Source of the DNA: Prevotellaceae bacterium
Lineage (GTDB): Bacteria; Bacteroidota; Bacteroidia; Bacteroidales; Bacteroidaceae
NCBI GenBank assembly: GCA_021204885.1
Contig: JAJPYP010000052.1
Coordinates: forward strand, 1 to 7,649
Length of the DNA: 7,649 bases
Direction: 5' to 3'
Shown: positions 5,885-7,649 of the stretch, in pieces
Layout of the letters: each line of letters starts with the position of its first letter
How positions within the stretch are numbered: the stretch's first letter is position 1
Made by a program: the position numbers and the translations under genes
The notes under the pieces: generated by a model
What the model was told of the DNA's origin: nothing
The model's input: the letters and a program-made list of their open reading frames with translations, nothing else
Database searches by the model: none

Positions 5885-7649
5885 ATGAAACATTCAAAAC
5901 TCATGATTATGGCAGCAACCATTCTGTTGGCGGGCTGTGGCGGAAATGGCAATGGTAGCGGCGATGACACGCTCATCGGGCGTTCTGACATCCGCCTCGA
6001 AGGGCACCGCATGACGCCCGAAGCGCTTTGGACGATGGGGCGCATAGGCACGCCGGCCGTCTCGCCCGACGAAACGCAGATAGTCTACCCCGTGACTTAC
6101 TACAGCGTAGAGGCCAACAAAAGCAACACCGAGCTCTATGTGACGGGCAGCGACGGCGGCGACAACCGGCAGCTCACCCACACGGCCGCGCACGAGAGCG
6201 ATCCGGCTTGGATAAAGGGCGGCACGAAAATCGCTTTCCTCAGCGATGAAAGCGGCACGAACCAAGTGTGGGAGATGAACCCCGACGGCACGGGCCGCAA
6301 GCAACTCACCGCCTACGAGGGCGACATCGAGGGTTTCGCCTTCTCTCCCGACGGCACAAAGTTGCTTTTCATAGCCGAAGTGAAGACCGTGGAGAGCACC
6401 GCGGAGAAATATCCCGACCTGCCCCAAGCCAGCGGACGCGTCATCACCGACTTGATGTACAAGCATTGGGACGAATGGGTGACGGGCGCGCCCCATCCTT
6501 TCGTGGCCGACTTCGACGGAACGGGCATCCAGAACGTGCAAGACATATTGGAGGGTGAGCCATACGAAAGCCCCATGAAGCCCTTCGGCGGTATGGAACA
6601 GTTGGCTTGGAGCCCCGATTCCAAGCAAGTGGCCTACACTTGCCGCAAGCTGACGGGCAAGGCGTATGCCCTCTCCACCAACTCGGACATCTACCTATAT
6701 AATATAGATACAAAGGAGACCACGGACATCACCCCGGAGAACATGGGTTACGACACCAACCCGCAGTACTCGCCCGACGGCCGCTACATCGCGTGGCTAA
6801 GCATGGAGCGCGACGGATATGAATCGGACTTGAACCGTCTCTTTGTGATGAACCTCGAGACCGGCGAGAAACGCTTCGCAAGCCGGGCTTTCGAGTCGAA
6901 CGTGGAGGCCTTCATTTGGAACAAAGAATCAAGCGGCATCTACTTCACGGGCGTGTGGCAAGGCACCACCCAGATATACCGTGTGGACTTGGAAGAGAAC
7001 GGCCGCCTCGCGCGCCTCACCGAGGGCGTGCACGACTATGCCTCGCTTGCCTTGTGCGGTGACGCGATAGTGGCCATGCGCCACTCCATGAGCATGGGCG
7101 ACGAGCTATATGCCGTAAACACCGATGTAGAAGAGGGAACGTATGCCAACGCCCGCCAGCTTACCTTCGAGAACCAAGCCATATACGACCAGTTGGAGCC
7201 GGGGCGTGTGGAAGCGCGCTGGATTACCACTACCGACGGCAAGCAGATGCTCACGTGGGTTATCTATCCGCCTGAATTCGACGCCTCGAAGAAATACCCC
7301 GCGCTGCTCTATTGCGAAGGCGGGCCGCAGAGTGCCGTGAGCCAGTTCTGGAGCTACCGCTGGAACTTCCAAATCATGGCGGCAAACGACTACATCGTCG
7401 TGGCGCCGTGCCGTCGCGGCATGCCGGGCTTCGGTGTGGAATGGAACGAAGAGATTAGCGGCGACTACGGCGGACAGTGCATGAAGGACTACCTTACCGC
7501 CATCGATGAAGTGGCCAAAGAGCCTTACGTGGACAAGGACCACTTGGGATGCGTGGGCGCCAGCTTCGGCGGTTTCTCGGTCTATTGGCTGGCAGGACAC
7601 CACGACAAGCGCTTCAAGGCGTTCATCGCCCACGACGGCATCTTCAACA
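5885..7649 (+). CDS. S9-family serine peptidase lipoprotein (DPP5/acylaminoacyl-peptidase-like), cut by right edge
   Basis: The frame from the ATG at 5885 stays open for 588 codons to the window edge. Residues 1-18 form a lipoprotein signal ending LLAGC, so Cys18 is probably lipidated and the enzyme anchored facing the periplasm or the surface; a flexible Gly/Asn/Ser linker follows. Residues of about 50-440 are a beta-propeller with repeated blade motifs (AWIKGGTKIAFLSD at 108, FSPDGTKLLFIAE at 153, AWSPDSKQVAYTC at 241, YSPDGRYIAWLSM at 295). The alpha/beta-hydrolase domain begins near 455, with EGGP at 478-481 (oxyanion region), RGMPGFG at 511-517, and the nucleophile motif GASFGGFS with Ser560. 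The catalytic Asp and His would lie beyond the edge. Family role: release of short peptides from the N-terminus of oligopeptides, with the propeller limiting access to small substrates. The protein is rich in C- and G-ending codons, unlike the sigma gene. It is co-directional with the sigma gene but 210 bp away, so a shared operon is unlikely. Confidence 0.93.
   Translation, partial: MKHSKLMIMAATILLAGCGGNGNGSGDDTLIGRSDIRLEGHRMTPEALWTMGRIGTPAVSPDETQIVYPVTYYSVEANKSNTELYVTGSDGGDNRQLTHTAAHESDPAWIKGGTKIAFLSDESGTNQVWEMNPDGTGRKQLTAYEGDIEGFAFSPDGTKLLFIAEVKTVESTAEKYPDLPQASGRVITDLMYKHWDEWVTGAPHPFVADFDGTGIQNVQDILEGEPYESPMKPFGGMEQLAWSPDSKQVAYTCRKLTGKAYALSTNSDIYLYNIDTKETTDITPENMGYDTNPQYSPDGRYIAWLSMERDGYESDLNRLFVMNLETGEKRFASRAFESNVEAFIWNKESSGIYFTGVWQGTTQIYRVDLEENGRLARLTEGVHDYASLALCGDAIVAMRHSMSMGDELYAVNTDVEEGTYANARQLTFENQAIYDQLEPGRVEARWITTTDGKQMLTWVIYPPEFDASKKYPALLYCEGGPQSAVSQFWSYRWNFQIMAANDYIVVAPCRRGMPGFGVEWNEEISGDYGGQCMKDYLTAIDEVAKEPYVDKDHLGCVGASFGGFSVYWLAGHHDKRFKAFIAHDGIFN

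Noticed and set aside
5927..5932. UUGGCG near the start of the peptidase mRNA, complementary to the CGCCAA loops
   Set aside because: Pairing does not extend meaningfully past 6 bases, and a hexamer match in a window of this size is expected by chance.
5894..6628. Open frame of 244 codons on the minus strand, and another at 7106-7633
   Set aside because: Both are antisense to the S9 peptidase, whose propeller and hydrolase motifs are unmistakable; GC-rich third positions create such frames.
1..7649. CRISPR array, tRNA, rRNA, insertion sequence or phage genes
   Set aside because: No regularly spaced repeats, cloverleaf, rRNA-like stretch, transposase or terminal inverted repeats were seen.

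Overview
The window looks like a gut-type Bacteroidales genome (Bacteroides, Phocaeicola, Parabacteroides or a close relative; the genus cannot be fixed from this sequence). The reasons are a SusC/SusD outer-membrane glycan importer pair, a FecI-type ECF sigma factor with a FecR-type anti-sigma factor, promoters of the Bacteroidetes type (-33 TTTG, -7 TAnnTTTG), and weak or absent Shine-Dalgarno sequences.

Layout. Positions 1-378 (minus) hold the first 126 residues of a SusD-like surface lipoprotein that runs off the left edge. Positions 391-3615 (minus) hold a complete SusC/RagA-type TonB-dependent transporter with an N-terminal STN signalling domain. Positions 3616-3862 are a 247-bp gap whose PLUS strand carries a consensus promoter, two stem-loops with the same CGCCAA loop, and a terminator; I read this as a roughly 105-nt antisense small RNA. 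Positions 3863-4954 (minus) hold a FecR-like anti-sigma factor with an unusual repeat-bearing insert. Positions 5078-5674 (plus) hold the ECF sigma factor, transcribed divergently from its presumed anti-sigma partner. Positions 5885-7649 (plus) hold a lipoprotein serine peptidase of family S9 (DPP5/acylaminoacyl-peptidase-like), cut by the right edge just after the nucleophile serine.

How the parts would work together. From knowledge of the families: a glycan bound by SusC/SusD is reported through the STN domain of SusC to the periplasmic part of the anti-sigma factor, which then frees the ECF sigma factor to transcribe susC/susD and the (unseen) downstream enzymes. Such trans-envelope circuits are typical of polysaccharide utilisation loci, often those for host glycans. 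The predicted antisense RNA lies opposite the region upstream of susC, where it could damp expression, as described for DonS-type RNAs of Bacteroides fragilis. The S9 peptidase has its own weak promoter candidate and a visibly more GC-rich codon usage, and is probably not part of the same operon.

The items most worth a second look are the antisense RNA with twin identical hexaloops, the in-frame repeat inserted in the anti-sigma gene, and the divergent sigma/anti-sigma arrangement.
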